From: Heterodera schachtii
Taxonomy: Eukaryota; Nematoda; Chromadorea; Rhabditida; Heteroderidae
DNA: 64,000 bases
Direction: 5' to 3'
NCBI GenBank assembly: GCA_023374025.1
Contig: SIJG01000052.1
Location: 395,394-459,393 of the forward strand
Shown: piece after piece, positions 61,973-64,000 of the stretch
How positions within the stretch are numbered: position 1 is the first letter of the stretch
Layout: each line of letters opens with the position of its first letter
Program-made: the position numbers and the translations under genes
The notes under the pieces: generated by a model
Seen by the model: the letters and a program-made list of their open reading frames with translations, nothing else
Databases searched by the model: none
Told to the model about the DNA's origin: nothing

Positions 61973-62274
61973 TGTTGGATAAGGATCAAAGATCACTCAC
62001 TCCTCATCACTGTTATTGACTTTTCCTCTCCCCCTTTTCTCTGTCACACACAATTTCAATTGTCTCTCTCTCTTCTGCCTATCTCTTCAACATTTCTCTG
62101 ACCCAACGTCTTTATAAGTGTGCCCATTCCCTCACTCATCGCTCTCCGCTCCATTCATTCGCATTGGACATTTATCTATTATTGTGTTCTCCTTCATCAC
62201 TGCTCTCCTCCGACCTCATCAATTTGTGCATTTATTTTTATTTGTGTTTATTAATAAATTGTTGATACACAACA
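61973..62274 (+). repeat. 3' LTR (302 bp)
   Basis: Same length and boundaries as the 5' LTR, with two substitutions. It supplies the polyadenylation signal. Confidence 0.95.
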
Positions 62275-62279
62275 ATAAT
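62275..62279. repeat. Target-site duplication, right
   Basis: ATAAT, identical to 57092-57096. Confidence 0.9.
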
Positions 62280-62337
62280 TTTTTAAAGTGATTAACCTAA
62301 TATAAAAACGAATAGAAAACAGAGCAGCTGGATATTT

Positions 62338-62550
62338 AACATAATTAATGAATATGACACTAAAAAAATATAATTACGCATTAATTGATTAATAAAGGTC
62401 AAAAAAATAAATAACAAACATATTTATTGCTATGAGTAAAAAACCAATGCTCATGAGTTTTGCATATATTTGAAACAACGATGCTATTACTCGAAATATT
62501 TTTTAATTAAATTTAATACTTTTGGATTGAATTGAAAAAAATTCTTTAAA
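62338..62550 (+). repeat. Partial copy of the 54.8-kb inverted-repeat element
   Basis: It matches 55351-55517 from ACATAATTAAT through TATTACTCGAAATATT with few changes. It then continues into TTAATACTTTTGGATTGAA, whose inverse flanks the left arm of the 54.8-kb element. It begins about 60 bp beyond the retrotransposon. Confidence 0.8.
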
Positions 62551-62563
62551 GCTTTGTATATTT

Positions 62564-62710
62564 AAAACCGAAGCATTCCGAGCAGTGAAAGGAGCCACTG
62601 AACAACTCAATGCCATGGGAGTTGTAAACATCAATAAAAGATCCAAAAAGATGCTAATAAAAATATTAAAAATTATTTCTATAGTGATGCAGAAAAACAT
62701 TATGACATAA
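62564..62710 (+). pseudogene. Coding-like scrap, family unknown
   Basis: A 48-residue open stretch begins KTEAFRAVKGATEQLNAMG and continues VVNINKRSKKM before decaying into Ile/Lys-rich sequence and a stop at 62708-62710. The first 30 residues have normal complexity and better GC than the flanks, suggesting a remnant of a real gene. I do not recognise it. Confidence 0.3.
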
Positions 62711-63062
62711 AAATTTATAAAATAAACAAAAAAATAATAATAAAAAACTAAAAAATAATTTAAAAAAGCTTAACGCAATAAAAAATCCGATAAATGTAAA
62801 AGTTAAAAATCTAATTATTTATGCATTTCGCAATCACAGTTCACAATTCAAAAAGCACAAAACTTCAAGAGAATGTGTAATGATTTTTTAGATAAAAGAT
62901 AAAGCTGGTTAAATAAACTAAAATATTTATTTGGTTAATTTTTAAAAAATAAGTAAAATTACATATTTATTCTTCATATGAAATAGAAAAATATTATTGT
63001 GACATTGCTGAAGCATTGAAAATATAAAAATAAAATTTAATTATAAAAAGAAGCGATTAATA

Positions 63063-63201
63063 AATACCATTGCTCAATTAGGCGAAGCCAATTCAACTTT
63101 CAACCAGTGTAACTCAGGGAGGACAAAACAACGACTTCGCCACCAGAGAGGAACTGTGAAAGAATGCGTATGGGTCTTCAGCACGGCCGCAAAATTATTA
63201 T
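63063..63201 (+). pseudogene. Possible ISXO2/Merlin-type transposase remnant
   Basis: One frame reads LGEANSTFNQCNSG...RLRHQRGTVKECVWVFSTAAKLL before decaying into low-complexity sequence. The combination of an RG-VKE-VWVF stretch after a basic segment recalls the DDE transposases of the IS1595/Merlin (ISXO2) type, where K/R-RGR-V-WVFGG follows the first catalytic Asp-Glu. The catalytic acids are not visible and the fragment is short, so this is a suspicion only. The GC-richer island (63080-63190) shows that it is a distinct insertion. Confidence 0.3.
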
Positions 63202-64000
63202 TTTTAAACCATAAAATAAATAAACAAATATATAGGTTAAATAAAATAATCTATTGTAAAAAATCAACATCCTTTAATTAAATTTATATTTAAAATAACG
63301 ATTCCAGTATTACTCGAAATATTTCTTTAGTACCATGCTGAACATGGAGTTTAAATCTATCTCCAAACATTAAAAAAAATAAATTTACACTCAATGAAAA
63401 GATAAATTTAACAACAAACAAAGGATAAACTCATAATTCAAAGAATGATATTTAAAAAATAGTAAAAAAGCACAAGGAAATTCGATGCAAAAAATATGGA
63501 TATAATTAAAAACAAAAAACCTTTTTCATAATGTAGCACTGTAATTATAAAACTGTCAAAAAACTACATTTTTGAAATGAGAGAATATGGCGAAATATGA
63601 CATGAAATAGGTTAAAACCTATATTCATTCATTTTGAATTTTAATGGGTATCTTCAACATTCACTCGTTCAGTTAATAATGGGTCAATAAAAAAATGGAT
63701 ATGCTAAATGAGTAAAGGATCCTCATCAAATTGGATCGACTGTTCTTCATAATCCAAATCAATAACTTATGTTTTATAAACTTTAAAAAAAGAATAAAAA
63801 ATTGACTGTCCTATAAAACGATTTAAAATTTTATAAAATTATTACTAAAAGAACTCTAGAAGAATCAGTTAATAATTATTACAAAACAAACATTCTCTAA
63901 CTTTTTCATATTTCTCTTTATCAAAATGAAAAAAATAGAAAATAAGTAAAAGTACCAAAATACCGATTTTAATTAAGAAACTTTGTATAAAAAATTAAAA
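63202..64000. other. A-biased right flank
   Basis: No gene. A third short copy of the CCAGTATTACTCGAAATATT terminus lies at about 63306, and a slightly more mixed segment at 63640-63760 has no coding block. Confidence 0.45.

Larger units (their letters stand above)
57097..62274 (+). mobile_element. Complete Ty3/gypsy LTR retrotransposon
   Basis: The element is 5178 bp: 5' LTR, candidate primer-binding site, 262-bp leader including the primer site, a single Gag-Pol frame, polypurine tract and 3' LTR. The TG...CA boundaries and the matching 5-bp ATAAT duplication show that it is one insertion event, neither rearranged nor recombined. The domain order protease - reverse transcriptase - RNase H - integrase defines Ty3/gypsy rather than copia. 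There is no envelope-like ORF. The two LTRs differ at 2 of 302 positions and the reading frame is intact, so insertion is recent and the copy may still be competent. Its GC content is far above that of the surrounding desert, and it interrupts none of the features recognised here. Confidence 0.95.

Noticed and set aside
62280..64000. An envelope-like third ORF downstream of Pol
   Set aside because: Pol ends 37 bp before the 3' LTR, and nothing after the LTR belongs to the element.

Overview
The window looks like a gene-poor, extremely AT-rich stretch of an invertebrate nuclear genome. A nematode, possibly a plant-parasitic tylenchid, is my best guess. The reasons are a Gag-Pol polyprotein of the Ty3/gypsy type resembling the nematode K02A2.6-like group, a decayed gene that reminds me of an expanded F-box-annotated family of cyst nematodes, and compact GT...AG intron-like gaps. 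This assignment is an inference from remembered families, not a search. I see no operons, rRNA, convincing tRNA, spliced-leader gene or CRISPR array.

Layout. Positions 1-2944 have near-normal composition and hold a frameshifted gene remnant (1072-1583) and a small possible first exon (2777-2944). From about 2.9 to 57 kb there is essentially no coding potential: low-complexity A/T sequence with scattered GC-richer islands. Nearly every island I examined is a repeat or a non-autonomous transposon. They are inverted-repeat elements at 12036-12632, 29193-29710, 40760-41232, 43473-44431, 53233-54072 and 54437-54627; motif arrays at 13041-13175 and 55898-56026; and diverged duplications (15.7/18.1 kb, 23.5/25.4 kb, 28.5/30.2 kb, 26.75/30.6 kb, 9.7/31.4 kb). 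The top strand is T-rich up to about 32.0 kb and A-rich after it, a visible change of strand composition close to the window centre.

The right end carries the only intact protein gene: a young, apparently complete Ty3/gypsy LTR retrotransposon (57097-62274). It has 302-bp LTRs differing at two positions, a perfect 5-bp target duplication, a candidate primer site, a polypurine tract and a single uninterrupted 1422-codon Gag-Pol frame with protease, reverse transcriptase, RNase H and integrase. Next to it are remnants that look transposase-derived (55568-55812, 63063-63201) and one unassigned coding-like scrap (62564-62710).

No multi-gene system is present. The most interesting shared pattern is a group of short inverted-repeat elements, several with 8-bp flanking duplications and hAT-like ends. 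Their interiors are largely made of reiterated copies of their own terminal or subterminal motif. The second is the strand-composition switch near 32 kb.
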